A stretch of 64,000 bases of DNA from Pyrenochaeta sp. MPI-SDFR-AT-0127 (lineage: Eukaryota > Ascomycota > Dothideomycetes > Pleosporales > Cucurbitariaceae): assembly GCA_020747015.1 (NCBI GenBank), contig JAGTJM010000021.1, positions 372,001 to 436,000 on the forward strand, in the 5' to 3' direction. The notes under the pieces were generated by a model. That model had not been told where the DNA came from, made no database searches, and worked only from the letters and a program-made list of their open reading frames with translations. This document shows positions 1 to 10,278 of the stretch, in pieces. Position numbers and translations under genes: made by a program. How positions within the stretch are numbered: the first letter of the stretch is position 1; each line of letters begins with the position of its first letter.

Positions 1-405
1 AATGCATAGCTGAGGGATATATAGGATATTGTAAGCCTCTATTGTGACGAGAGTATGCAGAGGCCTTTGCTGGCCACATTGGATTTTGCTTGGCACTTGG
101 GTCATTCGTCAGGTTTGTAAGCATAGCGATTGGTATTGATGCAAACTTGGGGCGTTCAGTGTGGCTTTGAAGGATAATTCATAATGATAGAATTTCGGAC
201 CTTGACAGTTTATGAAGGATTTGCTAGGACTCTATTCACTTCTTTGTGCCAGCGACCTGTGTGGCTGACTTAGCGATGACGCCGCGGGGGTTCTGATTCA
301 TCGTGCCTACCCCCACTCTAGAAATGTAAATTCAGTCCATCGACCACAACAGGTGCATGGATCGACCCAAGACAGCTTGCAAGGCCTCTTCTATAACACT
401 TCGTA
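1..405. other. window edge, no supported gene
   Basis: No reading frame with recognisable protein sequence is seen. A 120-codon antisense frame (332-694) runs over the start of the broken aspartyl-tRNA synthetase copy and looks like chance. The stretch may be the old promoter of that copy. Confidence 0.4.
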
Positions 406-2090
406 ATGAGCGACGCTCCGCAGCCAGAACCGCCATCCAAGAATGCACTGAAGAAAGCCTAGAAGGAGAAAGAGAAGGCAACCAATGCCACCTATTGTTG
501 CCATAGGCACTGCTTACATGTACCAGGCGGAAAAAAAGGCTGCAGCCAAAGCTCGCGAGCTCACTGAATGCATATAGCCAGCTCCCCCTCTGCGGTTCCA
601 AGGACTTCAAGCCCACAGGCACGCCACGCACAAACCTTGTCGATGCTGCCGATAATGAAGACAAGGAAATCACCTTCAGATGCTGGGTTGGCAATGCGCG
701 TGTCCAATCAGCGAAGCTCGCATTCCTGACTCTGCGCCAAGGTCTTCATACCGTCCAGGCTGTAGTCGCCGTCAGCGAGACTCTGAGCAAACAGATGGTG
801 AAATTCTGCGGCAGCGTCAGCACTGAGAGCACCCTTGTAGTCGCTGGCTTAGTCAAGCGTGTTCAGGAACCAATCAAGAGCGCAACGATCAAGGACTTCG
901 AGATTCATGTCCAGAAGCTGTTCATCGAGGTCAAAGCCGAAGTGCCGCTGCCACTGCAGGTAGAAGATGCAGAGCGACCACTGCCAAATGACACAGTGGT
1001 AGATGAGGAGCAGACGCAAGAAGAAGGTGGTGAGCGTCCGCTCGTTAGTCTTAATACCCGGTTGAACAACAGGACGCTCGACTTGAGGGCCAAAATCAAC
1101 CAATCTATTTTTGTGGTCAAGAGTGGCGTATGTGCATTATTCCAAGAGTTCCTGTCCAAGAAAGGCTTCGTCCTCGTTCACACACCTAAAATCTTAGGCG
1201 CAGCATCTGAGGGAGGAGCCAACGTCTTCGAGCTCAAGTACTTCGACCGAAAATCTCGCTCAGTCGCCGCAATTCTACAAGCAGATGCTCATTGCCTCTC
1301 GTTTCCAAAGAGTCATGGAGATTGGACCAGTATTCCGTGCAGAAAATTCCAATACTACACGCCACCTGACCGAGTTCACTGGGCTTGATCTGGAGATGGA
1401 ATTCCAGGAAAATTATCACGAAGTTATGGGTGTGCTCGAGGACTTAATGCTGTTCATATTCGGAGAGCTCAATGCGCGATACAAGAAGGAGACTGAGCTC
1501 ATTAGAGGCGTCTATCATGTTGAAGACTTTAAGCTGCCTGAATCTGGTAAAGTCCCAAGGATACCATTTCAGGTGGGGATAAAGATGCTCAGGGAAGCTG
1601 GAGAGGAACTCGGTGACTATGATGACCTGACGTGAGTTTAGTGCCTTACGTCTGATCGTAAATGTTGACGCAGTGAAGGACACCCCAAGAGAAGCTTCTT
1701 GGTCGTCTCGTGCTTGAGAAGTACAATTCGGACTTCTACACGCTTGATCAATTTCCTCTCTCGATTCGTCCAGCGTACACGATGATCTCACCCATCGATC
1801 CTTCGCTGTCAAACTCGTACGATATGTTTATGCGAGGACAGGAGATTTGCTCGGGCGCTCAGCGTATTCATGATTCCGCTCTGCTTGCTGAGCAGATGCG
1901 CAAGCATGACCCACCAATTGATCCAACCGGTGCTGAGACCAAGGACTATGTGGACTGCTTCAAGTATGGATGTCCGCCCCATGCTGGAGGAGGTTTCGGC
2001 CTGGAGAGAATAGTACAGTTTTGGCTTGGCCTTCCTAACATCCGAATGTGTAGTCTCTTTCCCAGGGACCCACAGAGAGTTGCACCTTAG
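406..2090 (+). pseudogene. broken copy of cytosolic aspartyl-tRNA synthetase
   Basis: The remains of an aspartyl-tRNA synthetase can be followed over its whole length. The ATG at 406 opens the typical N-terminus MSDAPQPEPPSKNALKKA, but codon 19 (460-462) is TAG where CAG is expected. A lysine/alanine stretch resumes near 530 in another frame, with no usable splice donor before it. The anticodon-binding OB fold is readable from about 581 to 1240 (GSKDFKPTGTPRTNLVD onward). About 5 bases are missing near 1250, shifting the frame inside KYFDR(PAY)LAQSPQFY. Motif 2 (FRAENSNTTRHLTEFTGLD) follows in the new frame up to 1635. An intron-like GTGAGT..GCAG (about 1632-1674) precedes a final frame that ends in the class II motif 3 (GGGFGLERIV) and a normal stop at 2090; the join there is also out of frame. 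An intact gene must exist elsewhere if this reading is right. CAG to TAG is the kind of change RIP makes, but one site proves nothing. Confidence 0.85.
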
Positions 2091-3017
2091 ATCAGATGTA
2101 AACCAGTTGGTTCAGGAATGTCTGTACGAGACAACAAGCTCGTTCATTGAAGTAGTTAAGCTCTGATGAATCTGATGAAACTCCCTGCTTGACAGAACGT
2201 AATCACGTGACCCTCTTTACATTACAAGTTGGTTTCGTGCATAATTGAGAGACCGAGAAATTACAACATCCCAGTACACAGATACTTCTTAGATGCAGTC
2301 TTGCGATTTAGCAGCGTTATTATTGTAAAGCATGAGCAGGGTGCACACTAGCTATACCTGGCGAAGTTGTCTATGACCCTAGAATACAAGTACAGCCTGC
2401 AGGACTCTGCCAGGATGATTCATAGCAAGAGCAATACAGGGCGGCGCAACCTTCATGCTGCTGTAAGAAAGCGTAGTCTACCTTCGCAGTATCATTTCTT
2501 GAAACCGGGGGAGCCACGACTGAATAATGGCAAGATATTTGATTAAGGACTATGAGAACCCATATATCTGGATGGTATTTGTGGTAACAAAGATGTTCAC
2601 CTAAGGAGGCACTGTAACCTAGTGCGCAACTTTTGAATCATTCCACCGAGATGTTCGGATTTTTTGACTTGGTAGATATTGCTTCTGTATAAGCGGGGCA
2701 TGCTGGTAGCTTAACCTCTGAGCACGACAATGAGTCCTTCACTCCGTAGCTGAGATTCTAACGTCACAGCGTCCAGAAATGGAGATGGGTGAATAGGGCC
2801 TGCACTATTGATCGTCGGTAGAGGTCCACCTCTTAATGAAACTACCAAGATGATGTGCCCTTCCTTGAATCTCCAGGCATCGCACATGGCCGAAATCAGC
2901 CTTCAGACGATGTCTTGAAAGAATAGGGCGGCAAGATAGGGCCGTCACAGGGGCCCTATTACCGAATTGCCCGCTCCAGGCCTCCTCTCGCTCGGCGATG
3001 TAGCAGTGGTGAGGATA
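2091..3017. other. intergenic, 0.9 kb, nothing recognised
   Basis: The stretch lies between the broken aspartyl-tRNA synthetase copy and the 3' end of RRP40. No open frame over 60 codons, tRNA-like B box or repeat was recognised. It may hold the tail of the ancestral duplication. Confidence 0.5.
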
Positions 3018-3796
3018 TCATAAAGACTTCAGGACGTCTGCAGCCAGCCTCTTTTGCTTCTCATGACCGAGCGCTTGCTGATCTACCTTTTGAAGAGCTT
3101 GACCGATTGCGAGAGTCGTGCGGACGCTTCCCCCATCTATGTGTATGAGTCCGTTTCTTCCAACAGTGACTTCGAAGCCCACTTTTGCGCCTAAGTGGTC
3201 CAGCAGGATAATTCCTCCCTTCGCCGCAAGCATCCGCCGCGCCATGCCCAGACTGATATTAAACAGCATTCCACTCTTCAAAAGGCCAAGTCCCTCTCCT
3301 TTTCCAGTCGAGGGGTCTACACAGGTGAGTTCCGGAGGGAGGTCCTTGCCTGCAGTCGCAATACGGCAGTAAACCAGTGAATTTGGTGGAAGTTGCGGGC
3401 GGGTCTTCTTGGTGGCACCTTCGAAAGCGAGATGAGGCAGAATTGCAGGAGACGTGTTCAGAGAGAGGAGGCAGTTGAAGTTCTCAGCAGCAGAGCCATT
3501 CACGGTGGCAATGACGAGGTCGCCTGCAAAAGGTAGATACTACAATGAGTGTCAAATGTCCGCACGCATATAAACACTAGGACAAGACTAACTCTGCCAC
3601 TGTTGTACTCGACTAACGCCGCATTCTTTTTGCTATCGGTTGCCAATGCGCCCGCAACTGTCGTCGCCACGGTGCTTGGGGGAATGTGACGCAGGCCAGG
3701 GCCGAGAGTCAGCGTCTTCTTTTTGCCTGTTCCTGTGGGCAGCGCGCCGCGAGGAATCTCGTCACCGGGCAAAACGACTGTAAGTGACGTAGCCAT
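3018..3796 (-). CDS. RRP40: exosome complex cap subunit Rrp40
   Basis: Rrp40 (EXOSC3) is one of the three S1/KH cap proteins of the RNA exosome, which trims and degrades RNA in nucleus and cytoplasm. Two exons are inferred: 3593-3796 and 3018-3539, giving 241 aa. The 53-bp intron ends in TTGTAG, and only this acceptor restores the family sequence YLPFAGDLVIATVNG across the join. The N-terminus carries the family mark TVVLPGDEIP. The S1 region (GDLVIATVNGSAAENF) and a KH-like part with KVGFEVTVGRNGLIHI follow. I chose MATSL at 3796; an in-frame ATG 13 codons upstream is possible. The gene diverges from SSZ1 over 281 bp. Confidence 0.93.
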
Positions 3797-4077
3797 GGTG
3801 GGAGAAGCTTCAGTGCCACAGCAGCTCCGTGACATGGTTGCCAGAAATTTGAGCTCACTGGCAGACGGTCGGCGGGTCTGTGCACCACCACCCCCGAACG
3901 TTTTCGCCGGACTTGTAAAATCTTTAGCCTTGAAAATCAGCCCGCTGAACACTAGAAACGCTCGTGGGTGCGCCATTCTCTGGATTTTCTTTTACTTGGC
4001 CTCTTCTCTCTCTGTCTGTGCCCATTTCTCCCTGTATTTCACACGTATACCCTGCTCCCAAGCCGCTCTCGTCTAAA
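3797..4077. promoter_or_regulatory. shared divergent promoter, RRP40 / SSZ1
   Basis: Only 281 bp separate the two start codons, so both promoters and 5' leaders must lie here. The SSZ1 side is rich in C and T (CTCTTCTCTCTCTGTCTG around 4000-4020), as is common upstream of highly expressed fungal genes. Confidence 0.55.
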
Positions 4078-5965
4078 ATGAGTGCGCAAACCGACCCCAC
4101 GCAGCGGGTCGCCATAGGAATATCCTTTGGCAATTCCTACAGCTCCATTGCCTTTACTTCTGGTGTAAGCACAGTCTGCAAGCAGTCTTCGCAGAAACCA
4201 GGGAACGTGCTAACACAGGCTAGGACGGAAAAGCAGAGGTCATCGCGAACGAAGATGGAGGTGCGCGGTGGTACCTTTTGCACATGACAGAACCTAGACG
4301 CTGACACTTTCAAGACCGCCAAATCCCATCCACTCTGTCCTATGTCGAAGGAGAGGAGCTTCACGGCGGACAGGCCAAGAGCCAGTTCGTTCGCAATGCG
4401 AAGAACACAGTTGCCTACTTTCGGGATTTCCTGGGCCAGGAGTATGCATTCCCGTTCACCTCACACGGCACGACTGACAATTTCCAAGGTTCAAATCGAT
4501 AGATCCTTCCCCGTGCCACCAGTCTGCACACCCCATACAACATGGGGACGTCGTGGCCTTCAGCATCCGTGACACCGACGATGAGCAAGAACACACCGTT
4601 ACCGTTGAACAAGTGACGACGAGGCACCTCAAGCGACTACGCACCTCTGCTTCAGACTACCTTGGCAAAGATGTGAATGCCGCCGTCATCACAGTGCCCA
4701 CAAACTTCTCAGAGACCCAGAAGGAGGCGCTGAGAAAAGCTGCGGCAGATGCTGGCATCGAAGTTCTTCAGTTCATCAACGAGCCTACTGCTGCTGTCCT
4801 AGCATATGATGCCCGCCCTGGTGCGCAACTAGCCGACAAAATAGTTGTAGTCGCAGACTTGGGCGGTACTCGTTCCGACATCGCTGTTGTTGCCTCTCGC
4901 GGCGGCATCTACACCATTCTCGCAACTTTGCATGATTACGAAGTCAGTGGTTTCAAGCTTGATCAAGTTCTCATGGACCATTTTGCGAAGGAATTTCTCA
5001 AGAAAAACAAATCAGTTGGCGACCCTCGGGAGAACGACCGATCGCTGGCAAAATTGAAACTTGAGTGTGAGGCTGTCAAGAAGGCTCTCTCCATAGGCAG
5101 CACCGCAAACTTCTCCGTCGAAAGCTTGCTAGGCGGCGTAGACTTTACAGCAACCATCAACCGCACGCGGTACGATTTGCTCGGTAACAAGCTCTTTGCA
5201 GCTTTTACGCGCCTCGTGACACACGTCGTTGAGAAAGCCCACCTTGATCCTCTTGACATTTCTGAGATCATACTCGCCGGTGGCAATTCGCATACTCCAA
5301 AGGTTGCCTCCGCTATTCGCTCTGCATTTCCAGAGAGCACAGCTGTACTCGCGCCTTCCACGTCGCCAACCGCTATCAATCCATCCGAGCTACCTGTCCG
5401 TGGTGCTGCTATTCAAGCCAGCCTCATTCAAGAATTTGAGCTCGAAGACATTGAACAGAGTACGCACCCTATGGTCACGGTAACGCCGCATCTGTCTACC
5501 GCTGTTGGCGTGCTTTGCATCTCCGGGAACGACTCCTCGGGTGTTTTCCATGCTATCGTCGACGCAGAAACACCACTACCTGTAAGAAGGACCGCCACAA
5601 TCGCTACTCCACGAGAAGGTGGTGATGTACTTATTAAACTTGCCGAGGGCTCGCGACACATCAAGGTCACCAAGCCGGAAACGAAGCAGAGGCCAAAGAA
5701 AGACGAGGATGCCGAAACTGATGATGACGACAGTGACGATGATGACAGCGACGAAGAGGAGGAATTGAGGGAAAAGACATGGAAAGTTGGCAAGACTCTG
5801 AGTGAGGCTGCCATTCGTGGTGTTACAAAAGGCGGAAAAGTTGAGATTCAAATCAACATTGGCGCCGATCTCAGCATAAACGCCATCTTCCGAGAGCTGG
5901 GTGTCAAGGGAAAGGGCGGCATCCGGGGAACCGTTCAAGGTCACAAGGTGAATGGTAGCGCCTAA
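4078..5965 (+). CDS. SSZ1: ribosome-associated Hsp70-like protein Ssz1
   Basis: Ssz1 pairs with the J-protein zuotin in the ribosome-associated complex, which stimulates the Hsp70 Ssb on nascent chains. Four exons are inferred: 4078-4164, 4224-4260, 4315-4441 and 4489-5965, giving 575 aa. The actin-like nucleotide-binding domain fills the first two thirds: phosphate-1-like IGISFGNSYSSIAF, INEPTAAVLAYDA and ADLGGTRSDIAV. The DLGGT segment has RSD after it, unlike classical Hsp70s, in line with the weak ATPase of this family. The substrate-binding part is short. A run of Asp/Glu at about residues 445-460 separates a C-terminal block ending in NIGADLSINAIFRELGVKGK. The second exon is only 37 nt, and all introns fall at the 5' end, as in many ribosome-linked fungal genes. 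Confidence 0.95.
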
Positions 5966-6198
5966 GACAGGATGCACCCTATTGACCATAACGACTGATG
6001 ACTGATCCTATAGACAAGCCGGGCTAGGCGGGGTTGAGTACAATAAGATAACGAGGCCTTATGCCCTATAGATAGATGGTGATCTGAAACTTCTAATCCT
6101 TTCGCATGCCCTACTCTGTCAATGATTCCTGAAACGCTTGCTCTGAATAATACTTGAAACTTCCGCGCTCAAGCTTCGGGGCGTTGATGCTGGAACGT

Positions 6199-7619
6199 TT
6201 ATCGGTCCCTTAGGATCCTCATCTGAGGCCTCATCCTTTTGCCCATCCCCGTTTCAACTATCCATCGCTCATAAGTCATCGCCGTTCCTCCCGTGAAAGT
6301 CAAGCCCTCGTAATGCCATCTTCTCTCCACCCAGTTCTCCTTATCCAGCTCTTCTATAAGCAATTGTTCTAGCGCACCAAGTTCTGCCCCCTCATTTTCA
6401 TTTTCCCAGTCAGTACTTTGTGCGATATCCAAATACCGCAAGCGACCTAAGAAGCGCTCATCAATCAATGAGTAGAGATCAATGGGCGTGAAACTTCGCG
6501 ACGGATCTCCGGCCTGCCCAGAGGTAACGAGAGTAAGTCTTTGTAAAGGCCTAGACTCACGCCACCGCATAGGAGAAAAGTCTGCGGGCATGTGCCCGAA
6601 CCGTGTGTCTATGTAATCCAGCGCAATAGTCAGAGAGGTCAAGCTAGGAAGCCAGTCTAGTACACGGTTGAAGCGACCTTGCTTAATAGTCGGGAGGGCG
6701 CGAAGTTCAACGACGGTGAGGCTTTCAGCCAAATTACATAGCAGCGATTTGATACCTTGATGGTCCAGCGCAGGACTATGGAGGATACTCAGCGAAGAAA
6801 AAGTAGGTGGAAAGTTATCTGGCTGACGTAACATGTCCCAAAGAAACTTTCCAGACACAGAACCAGATAGGGAGAGATGTTGGAGTTTTGGTGGCCAGCG
6901 AACATTCATGGACAGTGCCATTCCCTCGTAACTCGACGAGCATCGTGGTAAATAAAGCTCCCGCAGGTCGCCCAGTTGGCGTATCGTCTGATTCAAGCTC
7001 TGGAAACTAATACATTCGGAAACCAGACTCAGATCAAGAACGCGAAGCCGCACACATTTACTGAGGCTCGCCCAACAATTGATGGCAAAGCTGGCCTGCG
7101 GTGCAATGAAAATTTGGAGAGATGCTTTAGTTCGACCCAATAGTCTTGCTGTGGTAGACTTGTTCCCCTGACTGAAAGCGAGTATGTAAGGTCAGTGAAT
7201 GTCTCACGATTTTTGTAAGGAAGACGCGTACTGTACTATATGTGACAAATCTAGGGCCTTGACAAGGCCGGACAAAGCCGTTGGCTTTCATGCCTTAGCA
7301 CTCATGTTGTCTGCAGCCTCACACCTATCTTACCTTGATGTGTGCAAGCACAGAGGGACAGATTGTACGAATGAAAAGCTCATATGCGCGACCGCAGAGA
7401 TAAGGTGATTCGTAGAGAGGTATAATGCCTACATCGTACCATTGCCTGATGGTCATCAGTTCAAGTGACAAATTTATCAATGAGATAGTACCTGTTAACC
7501 GCAGAAAAGTTGGCCAGTGCTGTTTGCCTCTCACGTGTGTTCCACGTTTGAAGGTGCTCCAAGACCTCAAGAAGCAATTCATCGGGCAGATAATTCCCGG
7601 ACATTTCCTCGAAAGCCAT
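6199..7619 (-). CDS. F-box-like protein, unknown target
   Basis: Three exons are inferred: 7492-7619, 7334-7445 and 6199-7167, for 402 aa. The N-terminus (NYLPDELLLEVLEHLQTW, then NFSAVNR) fits an F-box, the Skp1-binding motif of SCF ubiquitin ligases. The middle is leucine-rich with irregular LRR-like spacing (LRVLDLSL, LRELYLPRC, LQHLSLSG, LSILHSPALD, LTSLTIALD), as in many Dothideomycete F-box proteins that may bind substrates through such repeats. No family is recognised beyond this. The start at MAFEEMSGN was preferred because the F-box follows at once; an inner ATG lies 5 codons on. Function in ubiquitination is inference. Confidence 0.7.
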
Positions 7620-8016
7620 CACTCTACAGTATGTTTGTACGTATTCAGTTGCGTTGCGCTGAGTATGCTTTAAAGTACCGGTGCAGAGGTGTAAGAATGA
7701 CGCATCAAACGACCACATTTATTTCCGCATTAAAGCCGAGGAACAAGAGATAGCGCCTAATATACATTGGTGATATCATACCATCCATATAGTTTTGCAC
7801 CAATACATACGCACACTTCAGCTACTATATAAATCTTTTATTATGCTTTCATCCTGATTTTCGGAGACCTAGTCGTGCGCATGATCTCTCGACCATATCA
7901 TGACCATCAATCTGGTAAGAGCGTGCAATGACAGCAGGCCCAAGGTAAGTACTTTTCAGTGGTTCTCCCGTTGTTTCCATGATCTAGTAGACATCCATGG
8001 GAGATATCGGCTTGAA
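7620..8016. other. intergenic, 0.4 kb
   Basis: This lies between the F-box-like gene start and the stop of the 753-aa gene. It is A+T-richer than the coding flanks. Nothing else was recognised. Confidence 0.4.
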
Positions 8017-10278
8017 TTAGAAAGTGAGTGGATTAATTGTACTCCACGGAGGCTCAGCCGCAGTCCGAACCATGCTACTCGAGATTGCGAGAGTGGCACT
8101 GTTGAAGTAACTATTGTTACCGTCCATGCCCACATCTCGCAATTGTAGTGGCGCAGCTTTCCATGCTCGTGTGAAGTAAGACTGGCCACTGCCGTTACGA
8201 TGTTCCTCAATGTACTCGGAGAGACCTTCATATAGGCGTACAAACGGGGGAGTATTCTCGTAATGATTATCCTTGTGTACATAGAAAGATTCTCCGATGA
8301 CACCAAAAGTTTGGGTTGGATTGGTCGGTGCCACAGCAGATATCAAGGTTTTGGCATACTCTAATTGCCGAGCAGGACGATATCCATCACGAAACCAATT
8401 CGAAAGCTTTTCTTCTGCATCGATACGTATAGAAAGCGAGACAGTGGGATCACTACTTGTCGGCTTGGAATCCTCGAAGAACGGACCCTTGAAATTCTGT
8501 GGAGTGGGAGGCTGTTGGCCTAGTCCATTTGCTATCTCGGGCTCCTGAGTCTGACCTTGGCCATCTGGATCGCTAAAATCGAGAGCAGTTGTATTGACGT
8601 TGACAATGGTTGCTTCAGGACCCAGATCTTCTGAACATGGAGCTGGTGCCTGCATACTTACGTGTCGCAGAGTAGCAGTATCTATGTTCGAGATGACACG
8701 GTGAGGATTGGCGACTGTGAGCCCTGGGGGAGGGAATAGTGAACGAGCTGTAGGTTGATGATGTGTGTACTCCGGAATCAGGATACGTTCCTGGTTCGAC
8801 CAGCTCAGCCGTCTCGTCTGATCACCAAGTCCTGCCAGCTTACTCCTGGGTTTCTGGCCATCGCGAGTAGCATCTAGTGAAGACTGGAATGCGGTAACTT
8901 GTGGTAACGAACTATATCGAATAGAGCTTGCAACACTACATCTTGCGTCTTCTCCAAAAGCGGTGTTTCCGACAGATTGCTGTGACATGCTATCCTTTAA
9001 GGTAGGATCATGATATAATAGTTTGTAGAGCTCTCGAGAAGTAGATCCAGTATCGCGATCTAACAGTGATGCTGTCGATGCTGTCGACTTATAAGGCAAT
9101 TTGTAGTCGAAGTCTAATGAACCTTTTGAGTCAACCACATCATTTTTTTGATCATGAACGGGAACGACATGAAAGTACGAGGACCTCAAAGGGCCCACAA
9201 AAGGATCCTCTAGATACTCCTTCTTGATCGTGGGATGGAGCGCTGCTGGTGTTATTGGCTTGGTCTCCTCCCGAGAAACAAGACGTAAAAAGTCACCTTC
9301 GAACGGACATACTGGAAAACTCTCGCCCTTTAAGTTTGAATCCATTGGCAATGGTTCCATCCATCCGTCTTCGGCAGGAGGCGGTTGTTGAACCACAAAA
9401 GGTGCTTCTTTCGGTCGACAATAACCCACCATGAGCTTCTCGCGGTTCTCAGCAGCGAGTTTAAAAAACCTTAAGGGAGAATGAGAAACTCCATGTTCTT
9501 TCAAACGATCCGAAGCAAGAGAACCTTCTACCCTCCCACGAGAATGGGCATATCGTCCTATATTTACCCATTGATAGATTGTTGAAGACCACTGGTGGGC
9601 TGAGATATCTCCATGCGGATGGGCAATGAACACGACCTGGCCGTGAAATTCTCCCGTCTGTTCGTGCAGGCGGATTGAATCAGAGAGCTTTCCAAAGAGC
9701 TCTTCATATTGGTTATCATCAATGGGACTCGAACTGTTAAGATCGTGTTTGTTGACCTCCGCTTTGTTGTGTTCAGCCAGTGTTCCCAAGGCATTTGTAG
9801 AGATTATGGACGCCCCTAAATGTTGAGCGATGGTGGTATCTTTCAGTTCTAATACTGATTGAATTTGGGGTAATTTTGGTGGATTCATTTCGAATATGCT
9901 GGAAGACGGCAGACCATCGATAGTTGTGGAAGGGTAACCGGCAGCACCATCACCGTCCTGATATTCTTGAAGATTGCTGGCATGCAGCGAATTCCAATGG
10001 TCAGTTATGTTCTGACGATTGCTTTGGAACTTGATGATCCCAGCCAAAGAGACACGACCAATTGTCGATTGATTGTCCCCAGCTTCTTCATCTTCTGGGT
10101 GGAAATGATGTGCCATGTCTGCAAAAGTTCCGAAGTCTTTGGGTCGCTCGACAGTAAGTCTTTCAGAAGCGTATAACCTAGAAGCGCAACAATTAGACCG
10201 AATGTGAGCAAAAGATAGGAGTGTGGTACCGATCTGTTTATTGCTTTCATCCGTCAGGTTGCAGTCAATATGCGGCAC
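8017..10278 (-). CDS. large protein of unknown function, 753 aa
   Basis: A single uninterrupted frame of 753 codons is present, far longer than expected by chance, so it is a real gene. I do not recognise the family. The N-terminal ~120 residues include HHFHPEDEE and a glycine-poor polar stretch. Around residues 230-250 there is a compact segment (QVVFIAHPHGDISAHQW) that could be folded. The middle (about 340-620) is rich in Ser, Thr, Pro and Gln and looks disordered. The C-terminal 130 residues are again ordered-looking (LSNWFRDGYRPARQLEYAKTLI and a Tyr/Phe-rich tail). No membrane segment or signal peptide is evident. Start choice is open: MAHHFHPEDEE, about 53 codons downstream, is an alternative. 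An intron-like GT..CTAG segment at 10178-10229 breaks the frame if removed and was not used. Confidence 0.65.
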   Translation of the reverse strand: MPHIDCNLTDESNKQIGTTLLSFAHIRSNCCASRLYASERLTVERPKDFGTFADMAHHFHPEDEEAGDNQSTIGRVSLAGIIKFQSNRQNITDHWNSLHASNLQEYQDGDGAAGYPSTTIDGLPSSSIFEMNPPKLPQIQSVLELKDTTIAQHLGASIISTNALGTLAEHNKAEVNKHDLNSSSPIDDNQYEELFGKLSDSIRLHEQTGEFHGQVVFIAHPHGDISAHQWSSTIYQWVNIGRYAHSRGRVEGSLASDRLKEHGVSHSPLRFFKLAAENREKLMVGYCRPKEAPFVVQQPPPAEDGWMEPLPMDSNLKGESFPVCPFEGDFLRLVSREETKPITPAALHPTIKKEYLEDPFVGPLRSSYFHVVPVHDQKNDVVDSKGSLDFDYKLPYKSTASTASLLDRDTGSTSRELYKLLYHDPTLKDSMSQQSVGNTAFGEDARCSVASSIRYSSLPQVTAFQSSLDATRDGQKPRSKLAGLGDQTRRLSWSNQERILIPEYTHHQPTARSLFPPPGLTVANPHRVISNIDTATLRHVSMQAPAPCSEDLGPEATIVNVNTTALDFSDPDGQGQTQEPEIANGLGQQPPTPQNFKGPFFEDSKPTSSDPTVSLSIRIDAEEKLSNWFRDGYRPARQLEYAKTLISAVAPTNPTQTFGVIGESFYVHKDNHYENTPPFVRLYEGLSEYIEEHRNGSGQSYFTRAWKAAPLQLRDVGMDGNNSYFNSATLAISSSMVRTAAEPPWSTINPLTF

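Noticed and set aside
5428..5814. Antisense frame with long Ser runs
   Set aside because: It is the complement of the Asp/Glu-rich segment of SSZ1.
10178..10229. Intron-like GTACC..TTCTAG near the start of the 753-aa gene
   Set aside because: Removing 52 bp puts the start out of frame with the long open frame from either upstream ATG.
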